DNA of 21,947 nucleotides. It comes from an uncultured Oscillospiraceae bacterium. GTDB taxonomy: Bacteria; Bacillota; Clostridia; Oscillospirales; Ruminococcaceae. The position numbers were made by a program, and so were the translations under genes. Positions 13,910-21,655 of the stretch are shown here, piece by piece; position 1 is the first letter of the stretch, and every line of letters begins with the position of its first letter. The stretch is from NCBI GenBank assembly GCA_934464775.1, contig CAKSKG010000031.1, positions 1 through 21,947 on the forward strand, written 5' to 3'. The notes below the pieces were generated by a model. That model ran no database searches, had not been told where the DNA came from, and saw nothing but the letters and a program-made list of their open reading frames with translations.

Positions 13910-15301
13910 ATGCTTCAGTATGTCGGACTTAAAGAGATCAACGGCCCTCTGGTCGCACTGGACGGCGTGGAAAACGCTTCCTACGACGAGGTTGCCGAGA
14001 TAAAGCTGGACGACGGCACCGAGCGTATCGGACGAGTTGTTCAGATAGACGGAAAAAGAGTTATTTTACAGGTTTTTGAGGGCACAAGCGGACTTTCGCT
14101 GAAAAATACCCGTACACATTTTACGGGCAGACCTATGGAGATGGCGCTTTCCGAAGAGCTGCTGGGACGTGTTTTCAGCGGTGCGGGAAAGCCTATCGAC
14201 GGTCTTGGCGAGATAAGTGCGGAAAAATATGCCGACATCAACGGCAAGCCTCTTAATCCTGTTTCAAGAACATATCCCCGTAACTACATCAACACGGGTA
14301 TTTCTTCAATAGACGCACTGACAACTCTTATCAGAGGTCAGAAGCTTCCTATCTTCTCGGGTTCGGGTCTTTCTCACAACAAGCTGGCGGTACAGATAGT
14401 ACGTCAGGCAAAGATCGCAGACGAGAGCGGTCAGGACTTCGCCGTTGTATTTGCCGCTATGGGCGTAAAGAACGACGTTGCGGACTATTTCAGAAAGAGC
14501 TTTGAGGAAAGCGGCGTTCTTTCGAGAGTTGTAATGTTCCTCAATCTTTCAAACGATCCTATCATCGAGCGTATCCTTACACCCAAGTGCGCTCTTACAG
14601 CTGCGGAATATCTTGCATTTGAGAAGAATATGCATATCCTTGTAATCCTTACGGATATGACATCTTATGCGGAGGCTCTCCGTGAGTTCTCCTCTTCAAA
14701 GGGCGAGATCCCCGCAAGAAAGGGCTACCCCGGATATCTGTACTCCGATCTTGCTTCGCTTTATGAGAGAGCGGGCATTGTTGAGGGTTCAAGCGGTTCG
14801 GTAACTCAGATACCTATTCTTACAATGCCTAACGATGATATCACCCACCCTGTTCCCGACCTTACGGGATACATCACAGAGGGACAGATCGTTCTTGACA
14901 GAAGCCTTGACCAGAAGGGTGTATATCCGCCTGTTTCGGTGCTTCCGTCACTTTCCCGTCTGATGAAGGACGGTATCGGCGAGGGATACACAAGAGGAGA
15001 TCACTCCGACTGTGCAAACCAGCTTTTTGCCGCATATGCTAAGGTGCAGGACGCACGTTCGCTGGCGTCGGTAATCGGCGAGGACGAGCTTTCCGAGCTT
15101 GACAAGGCATATATGAACTTCGGACGTATGTTTGAAAAGTATTTCCTTACACAGCGTCCCGACGAGAACCGTTCAATTGACGAAACTCTTGATCTGGGCT
15201 GGGATCTTCTCAGTCTGCTGCCGAGGTCTGCTCTTGACCGAGTTGACGACAAGCTGCTGGACGAGAAATATCACCCCGAGAATGCGGAGAGATTTGTCTG
15301 A
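13910..15301 (+). CDS. ntpB: V-type ATPase non-catalytic subunit B
   Basis: This 463-aa subunit alternates with A and contributes the arginine finger to the ATP sites. The P-loop is degenerate as in all B subunits (PIFSGSGLSHNKLAVQIVRQ in place of GxxxxGKT). PSLSRLMKDGIGEGYTRGDHSD carries the conserved arginine region. The ATG at 13910 follows AAGGAGGG; an upstream in-frame start at 13874 overlaps the A gene and has no good site. It is the last gene of the main operon. Where subunit D is usually encoded next, there is instead a small hairpin and the second copy of the palindromic repeat. Confidence 0.97.
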   Translation: MLQYVGLKEINGPLVALDGVENASYDEVAEIKLDDGTERIGRVVQIDGKRVILQVFEGTSGLSLKNTRTHFTGRPMEMALSEELLGRVFSGAGKPIDGLGEISAEKYADINGKPLNPVSRTYPRNYINTGISSIDALTTLIRGQKLPIFSGSGLSHNKLAVQIVRQAKIADESGQDFAVVFAAMGVKNDVADYFRKSFEESGVLSRVVMFLNLSNDPIIERILTPKCALTAAEYLAFEKNMHILVILTDMTSYAEALREFSSSKGEIPARKGYPGYLYSDLASLYERAGIVEGSSGSVTQIPILTMPNDDITHPVPDLTGYITEGQIVLDRSLDQKGVYPPVSVLPSLSRLMKDGIGEGYTRGDHSDCANQLFAAYAKVQDARSLASVIGEDELSELDKAYMNFGRMFEKYFLTQRPDENRSIDETLDLGWDLLSLLPRSALDRVDDKLLDEKYHPENAERFV

Positions 15302-15312
15302 TATTTTGACGA

Positions 15313-15333
15313 TATCGGTATTTCATACCGATA
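15313..15333 (+). other. Hairpin after the V-ATPase operon
   Basis: TATCGGTA at 15313-15320 pairs perfectly with TACCGATA at 15326-15333, and one T-A pair can be added inside. No T-run follows, so on its own it is a poor intrinsic terminator. The palindromic repeat begins seven bases later. Confidence 0.5.
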
Positions 15334-15339
15334 AATACA

Positions 15340-15502
15340 AGAACCTGTCTTCATAAGAATATGCACACGCCTTTTCGGCAAATTTTGCTGCATACTGCGT
15401 TAAAAATCCTTGCCGTGCGGCAGCACGCCTGCGGATTTTTGCCTTGTCTGCAACAAAATTATGCTCGAAAATCTGCATACATTTCTTATGAAGACAGGTT
15501 CA
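15340..15502. repeat. 163-bp palindromic MITE-like repeat, copy 2
   Basis: This copy has the same orientation and length as copy 1 at 2956-3118, with 12 substitutions and no gaps (about 93% identity by hand count). The ends are AGAACCTGTCTTCA and TGAAGACAGGTTC, and the centre is CGTGC-GGCA-GCACG at 15414-15427. The central G-C pair of copy 1 is replaced here by a T-A pair, and a second compensated pair lies at 15365/15478. It occupies the site where ntpD usually follows ntpB, and it ends 34 bp before the Lrp-type regulator start. Confidence 0.85.
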
Positions 15503-15535
15503 GGCAGCCGCATCGCGGCAGAAGGAGTGTTTTTT

Positions 15536-16015
15536 ATGAAAACTATAATCAACCTGCTTAAAGCGAACGCACGTATGTCCGACAAGGATATAGCCGCCGC
15601 CACAGGATTGACGGAAGCCCAGGTCGCCGCGAAAATCAAGGAATACGAAAGCAAGGGCATTATCAAGGGATATTCCATTATTGCCGATGAAGAGCTTATC
15701 GACAAGAACCTTGTTACTGCTTTCATTGAAGTTAAGGTAACGCCCAAGGCTGATTTCGGCTTTGATGATCTTGCACGCACGATCATGATGTATGATGAGG
15801 TCGATACGGTTACGCTCATGAGCGGCTCTTTTGACCTTGCCGTTACACTCAGCGGTACTAACTACAAGGAGATCGCACTGTTTGTTGCACAGCGTCTGTC
15901 CACTATCGACGGCGTTATCTCCACTTCCACACACTTTGTTCTTAAAAGATACAAGGAAAAGGGATTCTTCATTGAAAACGATTCTGTTGATGAAAGGGGC
16001 TTAGTTTCTCCGTGA
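15536..16015 (+). CDS. Lrp/AsnC-family transcriptional regulator
   Basis: This 159-aa DNA-binding protein has an N-terminal winged helix-turn-helix (MKTIINLLKANARMSDKDIAAATGLTEAQVAAKIKEYE, about residues 1-38) and a C-terminal effector-binding RAM domain (about 62-140, with VTLMSGSFDLAVTLSG). Such proteins sense amino acids and commonly control a neighbouring gene. The ATG at 15536 follows GAAGGAG at 15521-15527. Upstream in-frame extension runs into the palindromic repeat and is not credible. Its stop overlaps the start of the aminotransferase by four bases (GTGA), so the pair is translationally coupled. I see no clear promoter; transcription may start inside the repeat or read through from the ATPase operon. 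Confidence 0.92.
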   Translation: MKTIINLLKANARMSDKDIAAATGLTEAQVAAKIKEYESKGIIKGYSIIADEELIDKNLVTAFIEVKVTPKADFGFDDLARTIMMYDEVDTVTLMSGSFDLAVTLSGTNYKEIALFVAQRLSTIDGVISTSTHFVLKRYKEKGFFIENDSVDERGLVSP

Positions 16016-17181
16016 TAGATTATGATAAAGTGCTTTCCGAAAAGGCTAAGGTAATAAAGCCTTCGGGAATAAGAAGATTTTTTGATATTGCAGCTTCAAG
16101 AGAGGGAGTTATCTCCTTAGGCGTGGGCGAGCCTGATTTCCAGACTCCCTGGAGCGTCAGAAAGGAAGCTATAACAACACTTGAAAAGGGCAGAACAAAA
16201 TATTCCGCAAATGCAGGTCTTATCGAGCTGAGACAGGCTATTTCCGATCACATCTGCAAAAAGACGGGCGTTAAATATGACCCCCAGCATGAAATGGTGG
16301 TCACTGTGGGCGGCTCCGAAGGCATTGATGTTGGCATTCGTGCGCTTGTCAATCCCGGAGACGAGGTGCTTGTTGTTGAGCCGAGCTTTGTATGCTATTC
16401 TCCGCTGGTAACGCTTATGGGCGGTGTTCCCGTAAGCCTTGTAACAAAGGCTGAAAACAATTTCCGTCTTACTGCGGAAGAGCTGAAGTCGAAGATCACC
16501 GACAGGACAAAGCTGCTTATCCTGCCTTTCCCCAACAATCCGACGGGTGCCGTTATGGAAAGAGAGGACCTTGAAGCTATCGCCGAGGTGCTGAAGGACA
16601 CGAACATAATGATAATGTCCGACGAGATCTATTCCGAGCTTACATACGGTGACGAGCCCCATGTTTCTATCATTCAGATAGACGGCATGAGGGAGAGAAC
16701 TCTTTATGTAAACGGCTTCTCAAAGGCTTATTCCATGACGGGATGGAGACTTGGATATATATGCGGTCCCGAGCCTGTTATGAAGCAGATACTCAAGATT
16801 CATCAGTATGAAATAATGTGTTCTCCCACGGTATCACAGTATGCGGCTATCGAGGCTATCAACAACTGCGATGAGGACATCAAGAAAATGGTATCGGAAT
16901 ACAATATCCGCCGCCGCTGGCTGGTGAATGCCCTCAACGAGCTGGGGCTTACCTGCTTTGAGCCTAAGGGTGCATTCTATGTGTTCCCATGCATAAAGTC
17001 AACGGGACTTTCCAGCGAGGAATTCTGTGAAAGACTGCTGTTTGAGCACAATGTTGCGGTTGTTCCCGGAAATGCTTTCGGTGAATGCGGAGAGGGATAC
17101 ATTCGTATTTCCTATGCTTATTCGCTGAATCACATTATCGAGGCTGTAAAGAGAATAGGCGAATTTATTGATTCGCTCTGA
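16012..17181 (+). CDS. PLP-dependent aminotransferase, class I/II (aspartate/aromatic type)
   Basis: This 389-aa cytosolic fold-type I enzyme moves amino groups between amino acids and 2-oxo acids. SLGVGEPDFQTPW is the substrate-binding start, FPNNPTGAVM and SDEIYSELTY are conserved core motifs, and NGFSKAYSMTGWRLGY holds the PLP lysine (Lys238). RISYA near the end includes the arginine that binds the substrate carboxylate. The start is GTG at 16012, overlapping the regulator stop, with AAAGGGG about 12 bases upstream. Pairing with an Lrp/AsnC regulator is common in Firmicutes and suggests control by the amino acid it handles. The exact substrate cannot be read from the sequence. A terminator follows at 17208. 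Confidence 0.93.
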   Translation: MIDYDKVLSEKAKVIKPSGIRRFFDIAASREGVISLGVGEPDFQTPWSVRKEAITTLEKGRTKYSANAGLIELRQAISDHICKKTGVKYDPQHEMVVTVGGSEGIDVGIRALVNPGDEVLVVEPSFVCYSPLVTLMGGVPVSLVTKAENNFRLTAEELKSKITDRTKLLILPFPNNPTGAVMEREDLEAIAEVLKDTNIMIMSDEIYSELTYGDEPHVSIIQIDGMRERTLYVNGFSKAYSMTGWRLGYICGPEPVMKQILKIHQYEIMCSPTVSQYAAIEAINNCDEDIKKMVSEYNIRRRWLVNALNELGLTCFEPKGAFYVFPCIKSTGLSSEEFCERLLFEHNVAVVPGNAFGECGEGYIRISYAYSLNHIIEAVKRIGEFIDSL

Positions 17182-17207
17182 GAATAATATTTTATAGCAA
17201 TCATTAA

Positions 17208-17240
17208 AAAAGCGCCGACAGATCTTCTGCCGACGCTTTT
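17208..17240 (+). terminator. Intrinsic terminator after the aminotransferase
   Basis: AAAAGCGCCGACAGA (17208-17222) pairs with TCTGCCGACGCTTTT (17226-17240) over 15 positions with two C-A mismatches, loop TCT. The T-run is the end of the stem itself. uvrC begins 23 bp later, so some read-through is likely. Confidence 0.7.
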
Positions 17241-17263
17241 GAAATATTATGAAAGGGATATCC

Positions 17264-19093
17264 ATGAACGAACGTCTGCCATATCTCCGTGAAAAAACTT
17301 CAAAGCTCACCACGTCCCCAGGGGTGTATCACATGAAGGACAGGAACGGTCACATTATCTATATCGGAAAAGCGAAAAATCTGAAAAACAGAGTTACTTC
17401 ATATTTCTGCAAGTCGCCCAATCACACTCCAAAGGTGGCAAAAATGGTGGAGAATGTGTATGACTATGATTTTATCGTGACGGACAGCGAGTATGAAGCA
17501 CTGGTGCTGGAATGCTCCATGATAAAGCAGCACAAGCCCAAATACAACATTCTGCTGAAAGACGACAAGGGGTATTGCTATATAAAAATATCCGATGAAC
17601 CGTATCCGAGGCTTACGGCGGAGCTTCAGAAGAACGGTGCGGGAACTTACATTGGGCCGTATACAAGCGCTTATGTTGCGAAGCAGGCTGTTGAGGAGGC
17701 AAACAGGATATTCATGCTTCCCGATTGCAGCAGGAGCTTTCCAAAGGAAATAGGCAAGGGCAGACCCTGCCTTAATATGCACATAAAAAGATGTATGGGC
17801 GTATGCACGGGCTGTATTTCCCGTGAGGATTACAATGCTGTCGTTAAGGAAGCGGTGGAATATATCCGTGACGGCTCGGTGCAGTCGGTGGAGGAGCTTA
17901 CAAAGCAGATGGAGCAGGCTGCCGATGAGCTTAATTTTGAGCTGGCGGCACGTCTCCGTGACCGCATAAAGGCAATACAGAAGGCTGCGGACAATCAGAA
18001 GATAATTATTGATGAAAATATGCCCGACACGGACGTTATCGCAGCGGCTGTGAACGGTGACGAGACTTGTGCGGCTGTTATAATGTACAGAGGCGGCAGG
18101 CTTGCGGACAGGGCGGAGTTCTTCCTCGGAAACGGCGAGGGGGAAAATATGCTTGAGGAATTTATCATGCAGTATTACAGCGGCGGACGTGAGATACCCC
18201 GTGAGATCTTGACGGAAAATGTTTTCGAGGACGGGGACATCATCGAGCAGGCGCTTAGAGAGCGGTGCGGTCATGCCGTGAAGCTTGTGATACCGAAGAT
18301 TGGCCGCTCCGCAAAGCTGGTGGCGCTGGCAAAATCAAATGCGGGAGAGTATCTTTCGATACGTGTGGGACGCACGGGACGGGAGATAATCGCTCTGGAG
18401 GAGCTTGCAAAGGCTCTGGGACTGCCCGAGCCGCCCGAATACATTGAATCCTATGATATATCAAACTTAGGCTCTGAATCAATGGTTGCGGGCATGGTGG
18501 TATTTGAGAACGGCAGACCGCTGAAAAAGAACTACAAGAAATTCGCTATCAAGCGTGTAAGCATACAGAACGACTTTGCCAGCATGGCGGAAGTATTGGA
18601 GAGAAGATTTCTCCATTATCTCGACCCCGACGACACTGACGAGGGATTCGCCACTCTGCCCGATCTGATACTGCTGGACGGCGGTCAGGGACAGGTTAAT
18701 GCGGTAGCTCCCGTGCTGAAAAGGCTTGGGATAAATGTGCCGCTGTACGGCATGGTAAAGGACAACAGGCACCGCACCCGTGCTATCGCCACAGGGGGCG
18801 GTGAAATAGCCATTTCCGAAAGCAAGGCGGCGTTCATGCTGCTTACACGCATTCAGGACGAGGTGCACAGATACTCGATCACATTCCAGAGAAGCCGCCA
18901 CAGAAAGGAACAGTACACTCTTGAACTGACGAAGATAAAGGGCATCGGTGATAAAAAGGCACAGAAGCTTTTGATGAAATACAAGACAAAGGCGGACATG
19001 AAGAATGCCGCACCCGATGAGATCGCAAGGGTGGCAGGTGTGAACAATGAGACGGCGATGCTTGTGTATGAGCATTTTCAGAGTCTGAAATAG
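17264..19093 (+). CDS. uvrC: UvrABC excinuclease subunit C
   Basis: This 609-aa nuclease makes both cuts beside DNA damage in nucleotide excision repair. Domains in order are: GIY-YIG nuclease (about 10-95; PGVYHMKD, IIYIGKAKNLKNRV, glutamate in VLECSMIKQHKPKYN); a four-cysteine region (PDCSRSF, PCLNMHIKRCMGVC), consistent with the iron-sulfur cluster proposed for UvrC; the UVR motif that binds UvrB (ELTKQMEQAADELNFELAAR); the RNase H-like nuclease (SYDISNLGSESMVAG, LDGGQGQVNA, KDNRHRTRAI); and the helix-hairpin-helix end (KIKGIGDKKAQKLL, IARVAGVNNETA). The ATG at 17264 is favoured, seven bases after AAAGGG, over the ATG at 17249. All catalytic motifs are intact and the gene is full length. 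No dedicated promoter is obvious between the terminator at 17240 and the start. Confidence 0.97.
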   Translation: MNERLPYLREKTSKLTTSPGVYHMKDRNGHIIYIGKAKNLKNRVTSYFCKSPNHTPKVAKMVENVYDYDFIVTDSEYEALVLECSMIKQHKPKYNILLKDDKGYCYIKISDEPYPRLTAELQKNGAGTYIGPYTSAYVAKQAVEEANRIFMLPDCSRSFPKEIGKGRPCLNMHIKRCMGVCTGCISREDYNAVVKEAVEYIRDGSVQSVEELTKQMEQAADELNFELAARLRDRIKAIQKAADNQKIIIDENMPDTDVIAAAVNGDETCAAVIMYRGGRLADRAEFFLGNGEGENMLEEFIMQYYSGGREIPREILTENVFEDGDIIEQALRERCGHAVKLVIPKIGRSAKLVALAKSNAGEYLSIRVGRTGREIIALEELAKALGLPEPPEYIESYDISNLGSESMVAGMVVFENGRPLKKNYKKFAIKRVSIQNDFASMAEVLERRFLHYLDPDDTDEGFATLPDLILLDGGQGQVNAVAPVLKRLGINVPLYGMVKDNRHRTRAIATGGGEIAISESKAAFMLLTRIQDEVHRYSITFQRSRHRKEQYTLELTKIKGIGDKKAQKLLMKYKTKADMKNAAPDEIARVAGVNNETAMLVYEHFQSLK

Positions 19094-19148
19094 CTGCCGA
19101 ATGTATGCGTCGGATAAACATTTTTTCGGAATTTGTTTATATTCACGG

Positions 19149-19177
19149 TTGAAAAATGTATAATTATGTGATATAAT
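19149..19177 (+). promoter_or_regulatory. Promoter of the CheC-type gene
   Basis: TTGAAA at 19149-19154 and TATAAT at 19172-19177 are 17 bp apart. The leader from about 19184 to the ATG is 55 nt. Confidence 0.8.
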
Positions 19178-19238
19178 CAATATTATCATATAATTTTGCG
19201 GTATTAGGGCGTTAATACTCGGCGGATAGGAGATAGAA

Positions 19239-19853
19239 ATGGCTGTTCAGAGTTTTTCTCAGTTTACGGAAATGCATACTTCGGTTCTTCAGGAGCTGGG
19301 AAATATGGGCTCGGGCGGCGCTGCAACTGCTCTTGCCGATATGCTGGGAACGCCTACGGATATCTCCGTACCTGCGGTGAAAATGGTCGGGCTTGAAGAG
19401 GCAAGAAAGCTTATCAACACGCTTTGCGGCGTTGCGCATTCGGTGCTTGTGACTCTCAGCGGCGACATCAAAGGCTATATACTGCACATCATGCCCTACA
19501 AATACACGGAGAGAGTTATTGAGACTTATTTTCCCGGAGTAAGTGTTTCATCGGCGGCTGACATTGATGAAATGGGGACCTCGGTGATAAACGAGGTGGT
19601 CAATATTACATCGGGCGCTTATGTCAACACGCTGGCACAGCTGACGGGAATGTTTATTGACATTTCAACGCCTCAGAGATATGAGAACACCGCCGAGGAA
19701 ATATTCAAAAATTATCCTGCGGGCGAAAATGCACTTTATTTTGTCAACAACACGCTTATAATTTCCGACAAGTGTCAGAAGAGCAATCTGCTGTTTTTCC
19801 CCGAGCTTGAAAGCATAAAGCAGGTTATGGGCAGGCTTGGCATTGAATGCTGA
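19239..19853 (+). CDS. CheC-type phosphatase (CheC/CheX/FliY family)
   Basis: This 204-aa cytosolic protein has two complete phosphatase motifs of the form D/S-x3-E-x2-N-x22-P. The first is Ser15, Glu19, Asn22 and Pro45; the second is Ser115, Glu119, Asn122 and Pro145. CheC proteins with both motifs remove phosphate from CheY-P in chemotaxis. The ATG at 19239 follows GATAGGAGATAG. It is a single gene with its own promoter at 19149 and a strong terminator at 19871, and no chemotaxis or flagellar gene is within the window, so it may act on another response regulator or serve chemotaxis genes elsewhere. The spacing of both motifs is exact, which makes the family assignment firm while the physiological target is open. 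Confidence 0.88.
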   Translation: MAVQSFSQFTEMHTSVLQELGNMGSGGAATALADMLGTPTDISVPAVKMVGLEEARKLINTLCGVAHSVLVTLSGDIKGYILHIMPYKYTERVIETYFPGVSVSSAADIDEMGTSVINEVVNITSGAYVNTLAQLTGMFIDISTPQRYENTAEEIFKNYPAGENALYFVNNTLIISDKCQKSNLLFFPELESIKQVMGRLGIEC

Positions 19854-19870
19854 ATCGAACAGAATATATG

Positions 19871-19908
19871 AAAGCTGCGTCATATGGCATTTTGACGCAG
19901 CTTTTTTT
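19871..19908 (+). terminator. Intrinsic terminator after the CheC-type gene
   Basis: AAAGCTGCGTCA (19871-19882) pairs perfectly with TGACGCAGCTTT (19893-19904), and T residues continue to 19908. Confidence 0.9.
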
Positions 19909-19983
19909 ATTTTGATACAAAAAAGTATATTGTTTTTATATAATTTCTTAATAAATACCGTTTTGAAATAAACAAAGGTGGTA

Positions 19984-20012
19984 TTGATAATTACTGGAAT
20001 ATACTATACAAT
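19984..20012 (+). promoter_or_regulatory. Promoter of the small unknown gene at 20097
   Basis: TTGATA at 19984-19989 and TACAAT at 20007-20012 are separated by 17 bp. The leader is about 78 nt; the AT-rich stretch before it holds no gene. Confidence 0.7.
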
Positions 20013-20096
20013 AGAATTACAGGATATTTACAAATGATTTACGAAGATTGTCGGAATATGAATATGACAGTTCGTTAGGTGCAGAAAGGCGAGGTT

Positions 20097-20393
20097 ATGA
20101 TGAAAATAATCACAAAAGAGGAGAATCTGTCAGCTGTAATAGACAGGAAAAATATGTGCATTTATCAGATAGTTTCAACTACAAAGGATATACCCGATTC
20201 GGGGGAGACGGTTGTATACGGTCTGCTGGTATTTACAACGCAGGGACTGTCGGAAAGCGGAAGTTCACGGGATTTTTGTCTTATCAGCGACATATCGGAC
20301 AGCTTTGAAAAGGTGCAGTACATAGCAAGGGAGCTTTGGGAAAACAAGGTCCAGCCGATACACGTAAGGGATATTGTTGAGGATATGCTGTGA
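20097..20393 (+). CDS. Small uncharacterised protein, DUF6514-like
   Basis: This is a 98-aa soluble protein without signal peptide or membrane helix. It starts MMKIITKEENLSAV and ends with SFEKVQYIARELWENKVQPIHVRDIVEDML. The strand-rich first half (VYGLLVFTTQG) followed by two helices and the PxHxxDxxEDxL ending resembles a clostridial family I know as DUF6514; this is from memory and uncertain. AAAGGCGAGG at 20085-20094 precedes two adjacent ATG codons (20097 and 20100), and either may be used. It has its own promoter at 19984. No terminator is evident after it. Function is unknown. Confidence 0.7.
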   Translation: MMKIITKEENLSAVIDRKNMCIYQIVSTTKDIPDSGETVVYGLLVFTTQGLSESGSSRDFCLISDISDSFEKVQYIARELWENKVQPIHVRDIVEDML

Positions 20394-20482
20394 TATCTCT
20401 TATGAAATATATTTTCAACCGATAAGTTTGTTTGTGTTGTGCTGAAAAGAATAAAATCCGAGTCGATTTGTAGTGATAAACA

Positions 20483-20573
20483 ATATGTCATATAGCGGTA
20501 TAAAATGTTATATGATGTAAAATTATTACAGCTGATGTTATATTTGTAACCGGTTTTTAATTGACAAGTTACA
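20483..20573. promoter_or_regulatory. Cluster of dyads and direct repeats upstream of the secreted protein gene
   Basis: The gap 20394-20622 holds no gene, but contains the palindrome ATATG-T-CATAT (20483-20493), direct repeats ATGTTATAT at 20505-20513 and 20535-20543 (30 bp apart), TGTAA-AATTA-TTACA (20516-20530), and TGTAAC-N17-GTTACA (20545-20573), the last spanning the -35 element. In an AT-rich stretch some of this is expected by chance, but the density and the -35 overlap suggest operators. Confidence 0.4.
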
Positions 20574-20589
20574 TTTTCCGTAATATAAT
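20561..20589 (+). promoter_or_regulatory. Promoter of the secreted protein gene
   Basis: TTGACA at 20561-20566 and TATAAT at 20584-20589 have the ideal 17-bp spacing. The leader to the start at 20623 is short, about 27 nt. Confidence 0.85.
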
Positions 20590-20622
20590 TATAATCAATG
20601 ATTATATTTCGGAGGCGTGACT

Positions 20623-21633
20623 GTGAGCAATAATTGCTTTGATAAAATAGTCGGATTTTCGCAGAGGCACCGCTGGGCAAAGTATCCCTGCGTTTGTGCG
20701 GCTGCTGCTGTCTATGTCGGACAGGCTGTCGGTCAGAAGCTTGGGGACAGTGAGTTCCGCGGACGTACATTTAAGAGAATAGCATCGGTGGCGGCAGCTG
20801 CCGCATTTGCGTCGATGACATTTCCTGCTGCGGTGTTTGCCGAAGAGGGTTTTACGGATACGGAGGTTTCCGCTGAAGCTAAAACTCCCCAGTATACGCC
20901 CCGAAGCACTCCATGGGAATCGGTCACGATCAGACCCGACGGCATCATCATATATAATTATCCCGAGGAGGAGCATGAGGAAATGCCTGCCGAGGAGATC
21001 GTTGAAGAGCCTGAAGATGTGTCCGAGATGGTGAACGAAGAATTTGCGGTCACGGTAACGGGGCTGCCCGAGGAAGATCCTGCTTATTCGGTCGAGCTGG
21101 AATGCGGTGAGCTGACGGGAAATATTACGGTTGAAATGCTGAATGGGGGCGCAGGTTCGCTGGAAGCTGTGCGTTCGGCGTTTGAAAGCTATGATATCCC
21201 AACGGAGCATCTCAATATTGTGCCTGTTGAAATAAATATGTATGACGGCGATGGTGCGGCGGCGCAGCTCGGTGAGGGCGAAAAGGCTGTCGTTACGCTT
21301 CCTCTGCCCGATGAAATGCAGGGACATACATACGATCTGCGTGCCGTTCGGGTTGACAACGGCGGAATAGTTATCCTTGATTCGGATTATTCGGAGGACG
21401 GAAAGTCGCTGAGCTTTGAGACACAGCATTTTTCGGTGTTTGCGCTGGTGGCATACAGTGATGATGAAGCAGAGGATATGAGTTCCCATGCAGGCGTTGA
21501 CGGTAATGGTATGCCGATATCATCTTCCGACAGGAGTGCTGACATTCTGGGAGACATGAAATGGCGCACACCTGCCAAAAAGAGAAAATTCAGAGTTGTT
21601 AAGGCTATGAAAAAATCGGAGCTTATTTTCTGA
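20623..21633 (+). CDS. Secreted or surface acidic protein, unknown
   Basis: This 336-aa protein carries an internal signal sequence: basic RTFKR (48-52), a hydrophobic run (53-70) and VFA (71-73), a likely signal peptidase site before EEGF. Unusually, about 47 residues precede the signal, including a hydrophobic CVCAAAAVYVGQAVG stretch. The exported part has an acidic segment (EEEHEEMPAEEIVEEPED) and ends with a domain in which SLSFETQHFSVFALVAY resembles the strand ending of extracellular beta-sandwich modules of clostridial surface proteins. The tail is very basic (KKRKFRVVKAMKKSE). GTG at 20623 is favoured, seven bases after GGAGG at 20611-20615; GTG at 20617 is too near. No sortase motif or repeat anchor is visible. 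Single gene with strong promoter and terminator. Confidence 0.75.
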   Translation: MSNNCFDKIVGFSQRHRWAKYPCVCAAAAVYVGQAVGQKLGDSEFRGRTFKRIASVAAAAAFASMTFPAAVFAEEGFTDTEVSAEAKTPQYTPRSTPWESVTIRPDGIIIYNYPEEEHEEMPAEEIVEEPEDVSEMVNEEFAVTVTGLPEEDPAYSVELECGELTGNITVEMLNGGAGSLEAVRSAFESYDIPTEHLNIVPVEINMYDGDGAAAQLGEGEKAVVTLPLPDEMQGHTYDLRAVRVDNGGIVILDSDYSEDGKSLSFETQHFSVFALVAYSDDEAEDMSSHAGVDGNGMPISSSDRSADILGDMKWRTPAKKRKFRVVKAMKKSELIF

Positions 21634-21655
21634 GTTGATAATTGAAAAATAATTT

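Noticed and set aside
15302..15340. A truncated ntpD remnant between ntpB and the repeat
   Set aside because: I looked for subunit D motifs after ntpB and found none; only a short hairpin lies in the gap.
15361..15561. Open frames running through the 163-bp repeat
   Set aside because: They change with the repeat copy, lack ribosome sites, and the palindromic structure explains the sequence.
17399..18274. Minus-strand open frame of 291 codons inside uvrC
   Set aside because: uvrC is complete and conserved on the plus strand; the antisense frame has no supporting start signal.
20048..20308. Alternative frame of 86 codons overlapping the small gene at 20097
   Set aside because: It has no ribosome site and a weaker composition; the frame starting at 20097 ends in a conserved-looking helix and has AAAGGCGAGG.
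20602..21489. Minus-strand open frame of 295 codons opposite the secreted protein
   Set aside because: The plus-strand frame has promoter, ribosome site, signal peptide and terminator; the antisense frame has none.
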